Counted from the stretch's first letter, positions 16,963 through 26,783 are shown. The stretch is 64,000 bases of DNA from Acidobacteriota bacterium (GCA_021794095.1 JAJYRN010000011.1:40136-104135), one strand, 5' to 3'. The notes: a model not told the origin generated them from the sequence alone. Numbers and translations are program-made.

Positions 16963-17364
16963 TCACCACTCATTGTAGGGAATGCCGTTCGAGCCCTTTT
17001 CCGTGGAGCCGCTGCGGACCCGGAAGATGCCCAGTTCCGCATCGGGATTGCTGGGATCCGGTTCTTCGTACTGAATCTGCCAGGTGTCCCGGGACTGGGT
17101 CATGGGATCCCAGGGGATGTCCCGGAGGTAGCCGTATTCCCGCAGGGCCGACAGGCTGGAGGGGTACTTGCCGCGGTCGGCGCGGTACTGCTCCAGGGCG
17201 TTGTTGATCTGGAAGAGGTTCTCCTTGAGGACGGCCTCCCGGGCGACCTGGGTCTTGTGGCGGTAGCCCGCCAGCCCCACCGTGGCCAGGATGGCCAGGA
17301 TGGTCATGACCGTGAGCAGTTCCAGCAGAGTGAACCCGTGCTGTCGGGACGGGGCGAGACGCAT
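16963..17364 (-). CDS. Type II secretion / type IV pilin-like protein (GspG-like pseudopilin)
   Basis: Prepilin-type protein processed by a PilD-like peptidase. The 133-residue product has a short basic leader and the cleavage/methylation motif G-FTLLELLTVMTILAILATV, the hydrophobic alpha1 helix, then AREAVLKENLFQINNALEQYRADRGKYPSSL and the loop around GYLRDIPWDPMT, all typical of GspG/PulG major pseudopilins. The C-terminal Asn/Gly-rich loop (STEKGSNGIPYNEW) matches the end of GspG, which holds calcium in known structures. It stands alone without other gsp genes nearby, so it may serve a pilus or secretion system encoded elsewhere. Confidence 0.88.
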   Translation of the reverse strand: MRLAPSRQHGFTLLELLTVMTILAILATVGLAGYRHKTQVAREAVLKENLFQINNALEQYRADRGKYPSSLSALREYGYLRDIPWDPMTQSRDTWQIQYEEPDPSNPDAELGIFRVRSGSTEKGSNGIPYNEW

Positions 17365-17458
17365 GGAACCACCTTACCGTAACGGATGCGACGGGCGGGA
17401 TGCCGGTTCCAGATCGCAGCTAGACTGGGGGGTGATTTCTCCTCCATCCCGCTCTCCC

Positions 17459-18178
17459 ATGAGGTTTCCCGTGGCGGTTCCTCTGAGCCGAATCCTTCGT
17501 GCCGGGCTCATCCCGGTGCTGCTGCTGGCCGGGATGGCCTGCAAACGGCCGGAGACCGCCCTGCGCGAGCGCCCCGCCCAGCGGGTCGAACTGGTCCAGA
17601 AGGTGAAGGGCATGACGCCAGAAGAGGAACGCGCCCTGGTGGCCCGGATCTCAGAGGGGCTGGGCCTGCCCCCCTCAGCCGAGGTTCCCGCAGGTGGCTC
17701 CACCCGGGTGCTGCGCCTGAGGCTCACGGGGGGGCCGGACCCCGATGCCACGCGGGGCCTCGGACGGACCTGGATCGTGTCGGTGGGAGAGGGCTTCGTC
17801 CTGGGTGCCTTCCTCGCCAGCGGGGCGCCCGGCTACACCTTCACCTCCTGGGAAACGACGGCCATCGGGGGTGGGGTCGGGGTCATCCTCGGGACGGCCT
17901 ACGGCCCGATCCGGTACCGGGAGAACCAGACCCGGATGCAGCGGTACGGCTACCTGCCCTGGAAGATCCTCGCAGAATGGGAAGTGGTAGATCGGGGGCC
18001 GGGCCGGGGGGAGGATGTGGTGGCGCAGACCCGGCCGGTGGACCTGGATCCGGAACCCTTCCTGCACCCGCTGCCTCCCGGCGCGCGCACGGAGGCCGCC
18101 GTGCGCGCGGCCTCCCTCGAGGCCATCGCCGAGGCGCTTCTCCAGAAGGTGAAGGGCGCGCCAGAGGCGGTCCGCTAG
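17459..18178 (+). CDS. Putative lipoprotein, 239 residues, unknown function
   Basis: Not recognised. The N-terminus has a signal peptide with a lipobox-like end (IPVLLLAGMAC), suggesting an outer- or inner-membrane lipoprotein; the -3 residue is not the usual Leu. A Gly-rich segment (VGEGFVLGAFLAS and TTAIGGGVGVILGTAYGPI, about residues 118-155) could be a short membrane hairpin, followed by YGYLPWKILAEWEVV. The ATG at 17459 is chosen because it begins the signal peptide; a longer reading from 17282 runs through the promoter region. The stop overlaps the convergent phosphofructokinase gene by four bases. Confidence 0.68.
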   Translation: MRFPVAVPLSRILRAGLIPVLLLAGMACKRPETALRERPAQRVELVQKVKGMTPEEERALVARISEGLGLPPSAEVPAGGSTRVLRLRLTGGPDPDATRGLGRTWIVSVGEGFVLGAFLASGAPGYTFTSWETTAIGGGVGVILGTAYGPIRYRENQTRMQRYGYLPWKILAEWEVVDRGPGRGEDVVAQTRPVDLDPEPFLHPLPPGARTEAAVRAASLEAIAEALLQKVKGAPEAVR

Positions 18179-19377
18179 TCGCTGGTCATGATGAACAGAG
18201 GGCCCATCTCGAAGATGTTGTGGTAGTGGGGCCGCAGGCGCTCGGGGCTGTAGTACTTCTCGACATTCACCTGTTTCTTGCTGCTGGTCACCACATCCAC
18301 CGGGACGTTGTCATAGCGGCCGTTGCGGAGCACCACCAGGCGGCCATGCACGCCCTTCAGGAGGAGGTCCAGGGCCAGGTTGCCGTAGGCCATGGGCACG
18401 ATGGAATCAAGGGCGTCCGGATCCCCGCCGCGCACCAGGTACCCCAGCTTCTGGTTGATGACGTTCACGGTGCGGCCCTGGTTGTAGGTGGGGCTGCGGG
18501 CCTGCAACTCGGCGGACACCAGGTCTCCGATGCCCCCCAGTTTGGCGTGGCCGAAGGCATCCCGGGACAGGTCGGCGAACACCATGTTGCCCCCGAACCG
18601 GGCCCCCTCGGACACCAGGACGATGGCGTACTTGCTGGAATTGCGATGGCGGTCCCGCGACAGCAGTTCCGTGAGCCGCTCGATGTCGAAGGGCGATTCG
18701 GGGATCACGCAGCGGTTGGCAGCCCCGGCCATGGTGGGGAGCATGGCCGTGAAGCCCGCGTAGCGGCCGAACACCTCCACCACCAGGAAGCGCTCGTGGG
18801 AGCCCGCGCTGGTGCGCAGCCGGTTGATCATCTCGATGGTGCGGGTGACGCAGGTGCTGAAGCCGATGCAGTAGTCGGTGCCCGGCACATCGTTGTCCAT
18901 GGTCTTGGGGATGGCGACCACGCGCACGCCTTCCCGGTAGAGGCGCACCGCCACGCTGAGGGTGTCGTCACCGCCGATGGGGATCAGGTGGCTGATGCCC
19001 AGGAAATCGAGGTTCTTGAGTACCTCCGGGACGAGGTCGTTCACGTCCGCAGCGTAGGCCTCCTTCAGATGACCGGGCACATCCTCCCGCTTCACGGACA
19101 TGGGGTTGGTGCGGGAGCTGTGGAGGAACGTCCCCCCCGTCCGTCCCGCCCGGTTGACCACTTCCTCCGTGAGGGCCTGTACACACTCGCTGTTGTCCGC
19201 CTGGGGATCCCGGATGAGGTTCACCAGGCCCGCCCACCCGCGGCGGATACCCAGCACCTGGTAGCCCTCCCCCAGGGCCCGGATGGTCACCGCCCGGATG
19301 GCCGGGTTGAGGCCCGGCACATCGCCGCCTCCCGTGAGGATGCCGATCACGCCCTTGGTGGCTTTGCCGGTGGCCAT
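18175..19377 (-). CDS. pfp: 6-phosphofructokinase, probably pyrophosphate-dependent
   Basis: Interconverts fructose 6-phosphate and fructose 1,6-bisphosphate in glycolysis. The 400-residue protein has the phosphate loop ILTGGGDVPGLNPAIR, the motif IPIGGDDTLS (residues 133-141), the catalytic PKTMDNDVPGTD (157-168) and VVEVFGRYAGFTA. Asp138 after GGD and Lys158 before TMDND are the residues that distinguish PPi-using from ATP-using enzymes, which carry Gly at both places; hence PPi is the predicted phosphoryl donor and the reaction would be reversible. The ATG at 19377 follows the hppD stop by 67 bases on the same strand. No separate ATP-type enzyme is visible here. Confidence 0.88.
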   Translation of the reverse strand: MATGKATKGVIGILTGGGDVPGLNPAIRAVTIRALGEGYQVLGIRRGWAGLVNLIRDPQADNSECVQALTEEVVNRAGRTGGTFLHSSRTNPMSVKREDVPGHLKEAYAADVNDLVPEVLKNLDFLGISHLIPIGGDDTLSVAVRLYREGVRVVAIPKTMDNDVPGTDYCIGFSTCVTRTIEMINRLRTSAGSHERFLVVEVFGRYAGFTAMLPTMAGAANRCVIPESPFDIERLTELLSRDRHRNSSKYAIVLVSEGARFGGNMVFADLSRDAFGHAKLGGIGDLVSAELQARSPTYNQGRTVNVINQKLGYLVRGGDPDALDSIVPMAYGNLALDLLLKGVHGRLVVLRNGRYDNVPVDVVTSSKKQVNVEKYYSPERLRPHYHNIFEMGPLFIMTSD

Positions 19378-19444
19378 GGTGCACTCCCGGGATCAACCTG
19401 GGGCCGGATCCCGCCGGTTGCCAGAAAAAGCTTTTTGACGCGGA

Positions 19445-20554
19445 TCAGAGCACGCCGCGCTTCTTCTGATCCAGCTCGATGGAGTCGTACAGGGCCTGGA
19501 AATTGCCCTCGCCGAAGCCCATATTCCCCCGCCGCTGGATGATCTCGAAGAACAGCGGGCCGATCTGGTCCTCGGTGAAGATCTGAAGAAGGTAGCCGCT
19601 GGCGTCACCGTCAATCTGAATGCGCAGCTCCTTCATGAGCGCCAGATCCTCGCGCACGGCGTAGCCACCCTGGGCGATGCGGCCGGGCAGCAGATCGTAG
19701 TAGGCATCCGGGATCTCCAGGAATCGGAAGCCCTGGGCCTTGAGGGTGCGCAGGGCGTGGGCGATGTCGTTGGTGGACATGGCGATGTGCTGGACGCCTT
19801 GGCCCTTGTGCCGGTTCACGTACTCCTGGACCTGGCTCTTCTCGTCCGTGGGCTGATTGATGGGGATGATCACGCGGTTGTTGGGGCTCTGCACCACCTT
19901 GGAATCCAGGCCGGTGCCCAGGGCGCCCCGGATGTGGAACTCCCGAGTGACGCCGAAGCCGTAGACGCCCTCGTAGAAGGCCACCAGGGCATCCATCTCG
20001 CCCGGGCCCACATTGTTGGTGAGGTGGTCCACCCGCACCAGGCCCGGGTCGCAGAGGGCGGGTGCGGGATCGGGAACGAGTTCTGGCCAGAAGGCCGCCG
20101 GTTGGCCCTTCCGCTCCAGGAGGACGTTCCATACCTCGCCCACGCCCTGGATCGCCGCGAGGCGGAGGGAACCTCCGCCCAGATCATAGGACTGGGCCTC
20201 CTGACGCACGGTGGCGCCACGCCGGCGCGCCTCCGCCAGGGCGGCATCCAGATCCTCCACCTCGAAGGCGAGGGCGCAGGCGCCTTCGCCGTGGGCCTGG
20301 AAGTAGCGGCCTGCGGGGTGGGAGGTGTCCGCTTCGAAGATGAGGACATCCATGTGCTGCTGCCGGAGGTGGATCATGCGGCCCCAGGCTGCCTCGCCCG
20401 AGGCCACCCGGACGAAGCCCAGGCGGCGGTAGAGGCCTTCCAGGCGCGCGATGGAGCCGGTCAGCTGGAGGTGGTCCAGGCGGCGGAGGCCCAGGGGATT
20501 GCTGGCGGATGGGCCGTTCGATGGGGTGGTGAGCGCGAAACTGGGCGTGGTCAT
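19445..20554 (-). CDS. hppD: 4-hydroxyphenylpyruvate dioxygenase
   Basis: Non-haem Fe(II) enzyme converting 4-hydroxyphenylpyruvate to homogentisate in tyrosine breakdown. The 369-residue product has two vicinal-oxygen-chelate repeats; the iron ligands are His in LVRVDHLTNNV, His in GVQHIAMSTNDI and Glu in PLFFEIIQRRG, and the C-terminal helix GFGEGNFQALYDSIE closes the site. ATG 20554 is chosen because GAGG precedes it by five bases; a further upstream ATG would give an unrelated N-terminus. An AT-rich region with palindromes upstream (20632-20663) is the likely control site. Pterin dehydratase at 27.6 kb belongs to the preceding phenylalanine step, but is not adjacent. Confidence 0.93.
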   Translation of the reverse strand: MTTPSFALTTPSNGPSASNPLGLRRLDHLQLTGSIARLEGLYRRLGFVRVASGEAAWGRMIHLRQQHMDVLIFEADTSHPAGRYFQAHGEGACALAFEVEDLDAALAEARRRGATVRQEAQSYDLGGGSLRLAAIQGVGEVWNVLLERKGQPAAFWPELVPDPAPALCDPGLVRVDHLTNNVGPGEMDALVAFYEGVYGFGVTREFHIRGALGTGLDSKVVQSPNNRVIIPINQPTDEKSQVQEYVNRHKGQGVQHIAMSTNDIAHALRTLKAQGFRFLEIPDAYYDLLPGRIAQGGYAVREDLALMKELRIQIDGDASGYLLQIFTEDQIGPLFFEIIQRRGNMGFGEGNFQALYDSIELDQKKRGVL

Positions 20555-20631
20555 GGGAACCTCGTCGAAGACGTCCCAGTCTGGTGCCACTTTCGAGTGA
20601 CGGGCGTCACACGATATATGATTACTCTAGT

Positions 20632-20663
20632 GTATTCAATAACTTGAATACTATTGAGTCAAT
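20632..20663. promoter_or_regulatory. Candidate operator/promoter region of hppD
   Basis: In an AT-rich island that contrasts with the surroundings, a perfect 8-bp inverted repeat with a 4-base spacer (20632-20639 with 20644-20651) is followed by a second small dyad ATTGA-G-TCAAT (20653-20663). On the minus strand a possible -10 (TATATC, about 20612-20617) lies about 60 bases before the hppD start, with the palindrome covering the -35 area. Probably the binding site of a tyrosine-responsive regulator encoded elsewhere. Confidence 0.5.
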
Positions 20664-20678
20664 TATCAGTGCACAATG

Positions 20679-20702
20679 AAAACGGGCCCGCCATGCGGGC
20701 CC
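20679..20702 (-). terminator. Intrinsic terminator of infB
   Basis: Perfect 8-bp GC hairpin (20684-20691 with 20695-20702, loop of three) followed on the minus strand by TTTT (20682-20679), 30 bases after the infB stop. Ends the rimP-nusA-infB transcript. Confidence 0.8.
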
Positions 20703-20732
20703 ATTTCGTGCTCCGCGCCAAGCGCGGATCGG

Positions 20733-23700
20733 TCAGTTGAGGGAGGTGGCGATCACCTTCTCCTTGGTGAAGAACTCGAGCAGATCGCCTTCCCGCAGGG
20801 CGTCGAAGCCCTCGATGGCGATGCCGCAGTCGAGGCCGTTCTTCACTTCAGCCACGTCGTCCTTGAAGCGCTTGAGGCTCTTCAGACCGCCTTCGAAGAT
20901 GTTCTCACCACCCCGTTTCACGCGGACCTTGTAGGCCTTCTGGACCTTGCCTTCGGTGACGAAGCAGCCGGCGATGACGGCCTTGTTGATCTTGAAGAGC
21001 TGGCGCACCTCGGCCTCGCCCTGGAGGGTCTCCTTGTCCGTGGCGTCCAGAAGGCCGACCATGGCCTGCTCGATCTCCTCGGTCACCTTGTAGATGATCT
21101 CGTGGAAGCGCAGGTCCACGCCCTCTTCATGGGCGAGTTCCTCAGCCTTCTTCTCGGCCTTGGAGTGGAAGCCGATGATGGAGGCCTTGGAGGCCGCGGC
21201 CAGCAGCACATCGTTCTCGGTGACGGTGCCGGCGGCGCTGTGGATGATCCGCACCCGCACCTTGTCGGTGCTGAGCTTGTCCAGCTGGCCCACCAGGGAT
21301 TCGACGGAGCCCTGGGTATCCGCCTTGATGATGAGGGGCAGTTCCTTGACCTGGCCATCCTTGAGGGTGGTGAACAGGTTCTCCAGGGTGACGCGCTGGC
21401 GCAGCTGGGCAGACTGGCGGGCCTTCTCCTGGCGGAAGGTGACGATGGTGCGGGCCTTGCCCTCATCCTCCACCACCTGGAAGTTGTCGCCGCTGCTGGG
21501 CACTTCCTCGAAGCCGAGGATCTGCACAGCGCTGGAGGGACCGACTTCGGTGACGCGCTGGCCCCGGTCGCTGAACATGGCGCGGACGCGGCCCATGGTG
21601 GCGCCGGCCACAAAGATGTCGCCGGCCTTCAGGGTGCCGCGCTGGACCAGCACGGTGGCCACGGCGCCGCGGCCCCGGTCGAGGCGGGCCTCGACGATGG
21701 AACCGGCCGCAGGGCAATCGTAAACAGCCTTCAGCTCCTTCAGGTCGGCCACCAGCAACAGGGTCTCCAGCAGCTCGTCGAGGCCCTGATGGGTCTTCGC
21801 GCTGACGAGGACCGCGGGGACATCGCCGCCGTAGGCCTCGGTCTGGACGCTGTGCTGAAGCAGGCCCTGCTGGACCTTGTCCGGATTGGCGCCGGGCTTG
21901 TCAATCTTGTTGACGGCCACGACGATCGGCACCTCGGCGGCCTTGGCGTGGTTGATGGATTCCACGGTCTGGGGCATGACGCCATCGTCGGCAGCCACCA
22001 CCAGGACGGCGATGTCCGTGACCTTGGCGCCGCGGGCCCGCATCTTGGTGAAGGCTTCGTGGCCCGGCGTATCGAGGAAGACGACTTGGCGCATGAGACC
22101 GGTGTTCGGATCCTTCACATCCACGTGGTAGGCGCCTACATGCTGGGTGATGCCGCCCGCTTCGCCGGCCGCCACCTTGGTCTTGCGGATGGCGTCCAGC
22201 AGCGAGGTCTTACCGTGGTCCACGTGGCCCATGATGGTGACCACCGGGGGCCGGGGTTTCTGCTCGCCCTGCACCTCCGCGGATTCCTCCGCGATCATCT
22301 GCACATCCTCCTCGAAGGAGACGATGTCGGCCAGGAACCCGAATTCGCGGGCGATCTCCTTGGCCATCTCCGTGTCGAGGGGCTGGTTGATGGTGGCGAA
22401 GATGCCGCGGTGGAGCAGCTTGGCCACCACGTCCTTGGCCGGACGGTTGCACTTCTCGGCCAGTTCCTTCACGGTCACGCCTTCGGACAGCATGACGATG
22501 CCGATCTCGTCCTGGATGTACTCCGTGGCCACCTGCTGGGCCCGGGAACGGGGCTGGCGGAGCTTGAGATCCATCTCCTGCTCTTCGCGGATCTGCTCCT
22601 TCGTCTTCTTCTTGCCGTGCTGGACGCCGCGGCCGGGACCCTTCTGGCTGTTGGGATCAATGGGGCCGGAGGCGGGGATCGAGGGTCCGCGGCCGGGGCC
22701 GCCGGGCCGGGGGCCCATGCCGGGCCGCCCAGGGCCGCCGGGGCGACTGGGGCCGCCGGGGCGGCTGGGACCGCTGGGGCGGCTGCCCGGGGCGCCGGGC
22801 CGTCCACCCGGGCCAGAGGGCCGGGCGCCGCCCTGGGGGCGGGGCTGGGGCAGCTGGATGTAGCGGGCCGGCTCCTGGTTCCGAGGCGCCGGTGGCGGCG
22901 TATCGGAGGTCTTGATGCGGGAAAAACCCTGATCGGGCCGCAGCTCGGTGATGGCCGGCGGAATGTAGGGCCGGCGGGAGGGCTGGGGCGCGGGGGCCTC
23001 GTGGCGGACCTCGCCGCGGCCCGTGTTGGTGGCCATGGGCAGGACGGCCTTTTCCTTCTGCGGCATGCCGGAGCGCTGCACCTGGCCGGAGGCTGAGACC
23101 TGCCCCGGACGCTGCACGATGGGTCGTGCTCCGGCCTCCGGGCGCGGACCTCCACCGGACGGGGGCGCGGAAGGCCGTGCGGCCGGCGTGCTCGCGGGGC
23201 GGGGCGGCGGCAGCTGGATGTAGCGGGCGGGCTTCTCCTCGCGGGGGGCGGGGGCGGGTTCCGCCGAGACCTTCAGACGCGAGAACGAGGGCGGTACAGG
23301 CTGGGCGGGCGCGGAAGGCGCCAGCGCGGAGGAGGCTTGAGCTGGCTCGGATGTCTCGGGCCGGGCGGATTCCGGGGCCGCGGCCGGCGCCGGCTGAGGC
23401 TCGCTCACCGGCACAGGTTCAGGCTTTCTCAGGAGCACTGCCGGCGGCGGTTTCGGCGCTTCCGGCTCCGGCGTGGGGGCCGGTTCGGACTCGACCGGCC
23501 GGCTTTCCCGGGAGGTCTTGACGATCTTCACTCCGGCGGATGGCTTGTGCAGGGCAAGGGGCGTGGGTTCGTCGGGCCCCTTGTGCTTCCCCTGGAAGGA
23601 GCGGCGGAGCGCGTCGGCCTGGTCATCCGTGAGGTTCGAGCTGTGGCTCTTGCCCTGGAGGCCCAAACGCTTCTCGCAGGCCTCGAGGACCTCCTGGTTC

Positions 23701-23741
23701 GGGATTCCGAGCTCTTTGGCGAGTTGGTTGATGCGAAGCAT
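20733..23741 (-). CDS. infB: Translation initiation factor IF-2
   Basis: GTPase delivering initiator tRNA to the 30S subunit. The 1002-residue protein opens with the IF2_N helical domain ([21 protein letters not shown]), then a Pro/Ala/Gly-rich disordered linker of about 350 residues, a second IF2_N domain near [21 protein letters not shown], the G domain with [25 protein letters not shown] and NKIDKP, and domains II-IV ending with [11 protein letters not shown]. The linker holds two copies of a roughly 30-residue module centred on PARYIQLP. It follows nusA after 61 bases. Third gene of the conserved operon; a terminator lies just downstream. Confidence 0.96.
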   Translation of the reverse strand: MLRINQLAKELGIPNQEVLEACEKRLGLQGKSHSSNLTDDQADALRRSFQGKHKGPDEPTPLALHKPSAGVKIVKTSRESRPVESEPAPTPEPEAPKPPPAVLLRKPEPVPVSEPQPAPAAAPESARPETSEPAQASSALAPSAPAQPVPPSFSRLKVSAEPAPAPREEKPARYIQLPPPRPASTPAARPSAPPSGGGPRPEAGARPIVQRPGQVSASGQVQRSGMPQKEKAVLPMATNTGRGEVRHEAPAPQPSRRPYIPPAITELRPDQGFSRIKTSDTPPPAPRNQEPARYIQLPQPRPQGGARPSGPGGRPGAPGSRPSGPSRPGGPSRPGGPGRPGMGPRPGGPGRGPSIPASGPIDPNSQKGPGRGVQHGKKKTKEQIREEQEMDLKLRQPRSRAQQVATEYIQDEIGIVMLSEGVTVKELAEKCNRPAKDVVAKLLHRGIFATINQPLDTEMAKEIAREFGFLADIVSFEEDVQMIAEESAEVQGEQKPRPPVVTIMGHVDHGKTSLLDAIRKTKVAAGEAGGITQHVGAYHVDVKDPNTGLMRQVVFLDTPGHEAFTKMRARGAKVTDIAVLVVAADDGVMPQTVESINHAKAAEVPIVVAVNKIDKPGANPDKVQQGLLQHSVQTEAYGGDVPAVLVSAKTHQGLDELLETLLLVADLKELKAVYDCPAAGSIVEARLDRGRGAVATVLVQRGTLKAGDIFVAGATMGRVRAMFSDRGQRVTEVGPSSAVQILGFEEVPSSGDNFQVVEDEGKARTIVTFRQEKARQSAQLRQRVTLENLFTTLKDGQVKELPLIIKADTQGSVESLVGQLDKLSTDKVRVRIIHSAAGTVTENDVLLAAASKASIIGFHSKAEKKAEELAHEEGVDLRFHEIIYKVTEEIEQAMVGLLDATDKETLQGEAEVRQLFKINKAVIAGCFVTEGKVQKAYKVRVKRGGENIFEGGLKSLKRFKDDVAEVKNGLDCGIAIEGFDALREGDLLEFFTKEKVIATSLN

Positions 23742-23802
23742 GTAAGGGGCTTACCTCGGCCTGGGATTGGGGGGAACGGGAAGGCGGCTGCAGGACTCCA
23801 GC

Positions 23803-25131
23803 CTACTCCCCGAAGTGCGCCTGCACCGCGTCAATGAGACGGAAGGCCAGATCCTGGTCCATGCCTTCCACCCGCATGAGCTGCTCGACCGTGACAGTGT
23901 AGAGGGATTTGGCATCGGGGTAGCCGGCGGCGGCGATGCGGTCCGCCAGCGCGGCATCCACGCCCTCCACGGGGCCGAGCTCGGCCAGGAGGTTGGACAC
24001 GGGTGCGATGGGGGCGGCGGCTTCCTCGCTGGCTTCGGCGGCCGGCAGGGCAAATCCCATGGCAGCCTCGGCCTCGCGGCGCTTGTCGGCTTCGCTGCGG
24101 ACATCAATGTTCCAGCCCGTGAGCTTGGCGGCCAGACGCACATTCTGGCCCCGCTTGCCGATGGCGACGCTGAGCTGCTCATCGTCCACCACGACTTCGA
24201 CGCGGCGATCCTCCTGGGCGGAGATGGTGACGCGGAGCGCCTTGGCGGGGTTCAGGGCGTTGGCGATGAAGCGGGCCGGATCGTCGTCATAGCGGACGAT
24301 GTCAATCTTCTCGTTCTTCAGCTCGCGGATGATGGCCTGGACGCGGCTGCCCTTGAGGCCCACGCAGGCGCCCACTGGATCCACATCGGGATCGAGGCTG
24401 TGGACGGCCACCTTGGCCCGGTCGCCGGCTTCGCGCACGCAGTTGCGGATGACCACGGTGCCGTCGTGGATCTCGGGCACCTCGTTCTCGAAGAGCTTGA
24501 TGAGCAGCCGCGGATCCGTGCGGCTCACCTGCACCTGGGGATCCTTGGCGCTGCGGTCCACGGCGAGGATGACCACCTTGATGCGCTGGCCCTTGTCGAA
24601 GCGGTCGCCGCGCAGCGCCTCGTTGCGGCGCAGCATGGCTTCCACCCGGTCAATCTCGAGGATGATGGCGCTCTTCTCGAAGCGCTTCACTTCCGCGACC
24701 ACCACTTCGCCGATGCGGCCGGCGAATTCGGTGAAGATGCGGTCGCGCTCGGCTTCGCGCACCTTCTGGACCAGCACCTGCTTGGCGGCCTGGGCGGCGA
24801 TGCGGCCCAGCTGGCTGGTGTCCTGGGGCAGCCAGAGGGTGTCGCCCTCGGCGGCATCGGGATTCAGCGCCTGGGCCTCCTTGAGGCTGATCTCCAGGTC
24901 TTCCTCCTCCACCTCGGCCACCACCTGCTTCAGGGCATAGACGTGGAATTCGCCCGTCTCCCGGTCCATCTGGGCCTGGAAGTTGCCGTAGAAATCCTGG
25001 GAATTGAAGTACTTGTCGGCGGCCTTGGCGAGGGCTTCCTCCACGGCGAGGAAGACATCCTCCTCCGGGATCCCCTTCTCGGCGGCGATCATCTTGACGC
25101 TATCGAAGAAACTGGTGGCAACGCCAGTCAT
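23803..25131 (-). CDS. nusA: Transcription termination/antitermination factor NusA
   Basis: RNA polymerase-binding factor that promotes pausing and intrinsic termination. The 442-residue protein has the N-terminal domain ([20 protein letters not shown]), S1 domain near [24 protein letters not shown]1/KH2 with [17 protein letters not shown] and [21 protein letters not shown], and a C-terminal HhH-like acidic repeat segment ([21 protein letters not shown]). One acidic repeat region is short compared with E. coli. ATG at 25131 lies one base after the rimP stop with GGAGG overlapping it, so translation is coupled. An attenuator-like terminator stands in the operon leader, which NusA could influence. 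Confidence 0.95.
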   Translation of the reverse strand: MTGVATSFFDSVKMIAAEKGIPEEDVFLAVEEALAKAADKYFNSQDFYGNFQAQMDRETGEFHVYALKQVVAEVEEEDLEISLKEAQALNPDAAEGDTLWLPQDTSQLGRIAAQAAKQVLVQKVREAERDRIFTEFAGRIGEVVVAEVKRFEKSAIILEIDRVEAMLRRNEALRGDRFDKGQRIKVVILAVDRSAKDPQVQVSRTDPRLLIKLFENEVPEIHDGTVVIRNCVREAGDRAKVAVHSLDPDVDPVGACVGLKGSRVQAIIRELKNEKIDIVRYDDDPARFIANALNPAKALRVTISAQEDRRVEVVVDDEQLSVAIGKRGQNVRLAAKLTGWNIDVRSEADKRREAEAAMGFALPAAEASEEAAAPIAPVSNLLAELGPVEGVDAALADRIAAAGYPDAKSLYTVTVEQLMRVEGMDQDLAFRLIDAVQAHFGE

Positions 25132-25132
25132 G

Positions 25133-25702
25133 TCAGGCCTCCTCATCCTCGACGGCGCTTGTCTCTACGCCGTCGGTATCGGGTAGTTCGGTCAATTGCC
25201 CTTGCAGGTGCTTGGGCTTGGGGGTCTTGCTCTCGTCGAACGGGGCCAGGCGGGCCTTCTGGAGGGCCTCAAGGGGCACCTCCTTCAGGACACCGTCCTC
25301 TTCGAGGGTCAGGGTGGTGTCAGTCACGGGGCCGATCCAGCCCTTGAAGCGCTTCTGCCCGTTGAGGGGGCGGAGGGTCTGGAGCCGGCAGAGGCGCCCT
25401 GCGAAGCGGCGGAAGTGGTCCGCCTTCACCAGGGGGCGTTCCATGCCCGGACTGCTGACCTCGATGCCCAGGTGCTCCCGCAGGTCGGGGAACGCCACAT
25501 CCATCCAGGCCAGCAGGCCCTCGTGGGCGGTGACGCAGTCGTCCAGGGTGACCTTGCGCCCGCTGGTCTCCGCATCCAGGTGATCCAGGTACATCCGCAG
25601 GATCTCCTCGCGGCCTTCCCGGGCCACCTCAAGCAGCAGCAACTCGAAGCCCAGCAGGGCCAGCTGGCGCTCGAGGGGGGCTTGGAGTTTCTTCAGGTCC
25701 AA
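25133..25702 (-). CDS. rimP: Ribosome maturation factor RimP
   Basis: Assembly factor for the 30S subunit. The 189-residue product begins MDLKKLQAPLERQLALLGFELLLLEVAREGREEILRMY, the alpha-beta N-terminal domain, with VTLDDCVTAHEGL and the family signature LGIEVSSPGMERPLVKADHFRRFAGRL, and a C-terminal SH3-like barrel. A TTG start at 25702 is chosen: GGAG precedes it by five bases and homologues begin here, while the long in-frame extension crosses the leader terminator. First gene of rimP-nusA-infB. The tail after residue 160 is acidic and not conserved. Confidence 0.9.
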   Translation of the reverse strand: MDLKKLQAPLERQLALLGFELLLLEVAREGREEILRMYLDHLDAETSGRKVTLDDCVTAHEGLLAWMDVAFPDLREHLGIEVSSPGMERPLVKADHFRRFAGRLCRLQTLRPLNGQKRFKGWIGPVTDTTLTLEEDGVLKEVPLEALQKARLAPFDESKTPKPKHLQGQLTELPDTDGVETSAVEDEEA

Positions 25703-25721
25703 CGGGACTCCAGGTAACAAC

Positions 25722-25744
25722 AAAAAAGGTGGGCCGAACCCACC
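25722..25744 (-). terminator. Intrinsic terminator/attenuator in the rimP-nusA-infB leader
   Basis: On the minus strand a 6-bp GC hairpin (25744-25739 with 25733-25728, 5-base TTCGG loop) is followed at once by TTTTTT (25727-25722), about 20 bases before the rimP start. No minus-strand gene lies upstream for it to end, so it sits inside the leader of this operon. Confidence 0.7.
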
Positions 25745-25787
25745 CAGTCTTGGCACCCAGCGGATGCCATGGCCGAATTGAAAGAGA

Positions 25788-25816
25788 AGTCTAGCGCTTC
25801 TAGGGCGGGAACTCAA
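25788..25816 (-). promoter_or_regulatory. Promoter of rimP-nusA-infB
   Basis: On the minus strand, TTGAGT (25816-25811), 17-base spacer, TAGACT (25793-25788): a good sigma-70-type promoter. Predicted start near 25781, giving a leader of about 80 bases that contains the hairpin-plus-T6 terminator. Confidence 0.6.
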
Positions 25817-25865
25817 GGCGAGGGAATGGAGGCCATCCTGGTGTCCAATGGAAGGGGAGGCCAAC

Positions 25866-26774
25866 ATGGCGAGCATCCTGGATGGCAAGGCGCACGCGGA
25901 CTGGATGCTGGAACAGGTCCGGCTCGGGGTCGAGGCCCGCGCCGTGAAGGGGTTGCGCGCCCCCGCCCTGGCGGTGGTGCTGGTGGGGGACGACCCGGCC
26001 AGCCATGTCTATGTGCGGAACAAGTCCGCCGCCTGCGCCCGGGTGGGCATCCGCTCTCTCGAGTTCCGCCTGCCCGCGGAGACCCCCCAGGCGGAGCTGG
26101 ATGCCCTCATTGACCGGCTGAACGCCGATGCGGAAGTGGACGGCATCCTGGTGCAGCTGCCCCTGCCCAAGGGGCTGGATTCCAAGCGCGCCCTGCATCG
26201 AATCAGCCCGGCCAAGGATGTGGATGGCTTCCACCCCGTGAACCAGGGCCTGCTGCTGGAGGGCCTGCCGGGCCTGCGGCCCTGCACCCCCACCGCCTGC
26301 ATGTCGCTGCTGGCCCACCACGGACTGGCGCTGAAGGGCCTGCGGGCGGTGGTGCTGGGCCGCAGCGAGATCGTGGGCAAGCCCATGGCGCTCATGCTCC
26401 TGGAGCAGCACGCTACCGTCACCATCGCCCACAGCCGCACCCGGGATCTGCCCGCCGTCTGCCGCGAGGCGGACCTGCTGGTGGCTGCCGCGGGGAAGCC
26501 GGGTCTGGTGGAGGGTTCCTGGATCAAGCCCGGCGCCGTCGTGGTGGACGTGGGCATCAACCGGGTGGACGACCTGGCCCTGGGCGAGCGGATTTTCGCC
26601 GCCGAGCCGAAAAAGCTGGAGAACCTGCGGGCCAAGGGATCTGTCCTGTGCGGGGATGTGCGCTTCGGGGAGGCCATGCAGGTGGCTTCCGCCGTGACGC
26701 CCGTGCCGGGCGGCGTGGGCCCCCTCACCATCGCCGGGCTGTTGACCAACACCCTGGCCGCGGCCGGGGACTGA
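25866..26774 (+). CDS. folD: Bifunctional methylenetetrahydrofolate dehydrogenase/cyclohydrolase FolD
   Basis: Converts 5,10-methylene-THF to 10-formyl-THF in one-carbon metabolism, NADP-dependent. The 302-residue protein has [22 protein letters not shown] with the catalytic Lys, [36 protein letters not shown], the cofactor loop [18 protein letters not shown] and the ending [22 protein letters not shown] 25866 is chosen because GGGGAGG lies six bases before it; an earlier in-frame ATG at 25848 has no such site. Divergent from rimP. Converges on the SDR gene with nine bases between stops. Confidence 0.94.
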   Translation: MASILDGKAHADWMLEQVRLGVEARAVKGLRAPALAVVLVGDDPASHVYVRNKSAACARVGIRSLEFRLPAETPQAELDALIDRLNADAEVDGILVQLPLPKGLDSKRALHRISPAKDVDGFHPVNQGLLLEGLPGLRPCTPTACMSLLAHHGLALKGLRAVVLGRSEIVGKPMALMLLEQHATVTIAHSRTRDLPAVCREADLLVAAAGKPGLVEGSWIKPGAVVVDVGINRVDDLALGERIFAAEPKKLENLRAKGSVLCGDVRFGEAMQVASAVTPVPGGVGPLTIAGLLTNTLAAAGD

Positions 26775-26783
26775 ACGCCTGCC

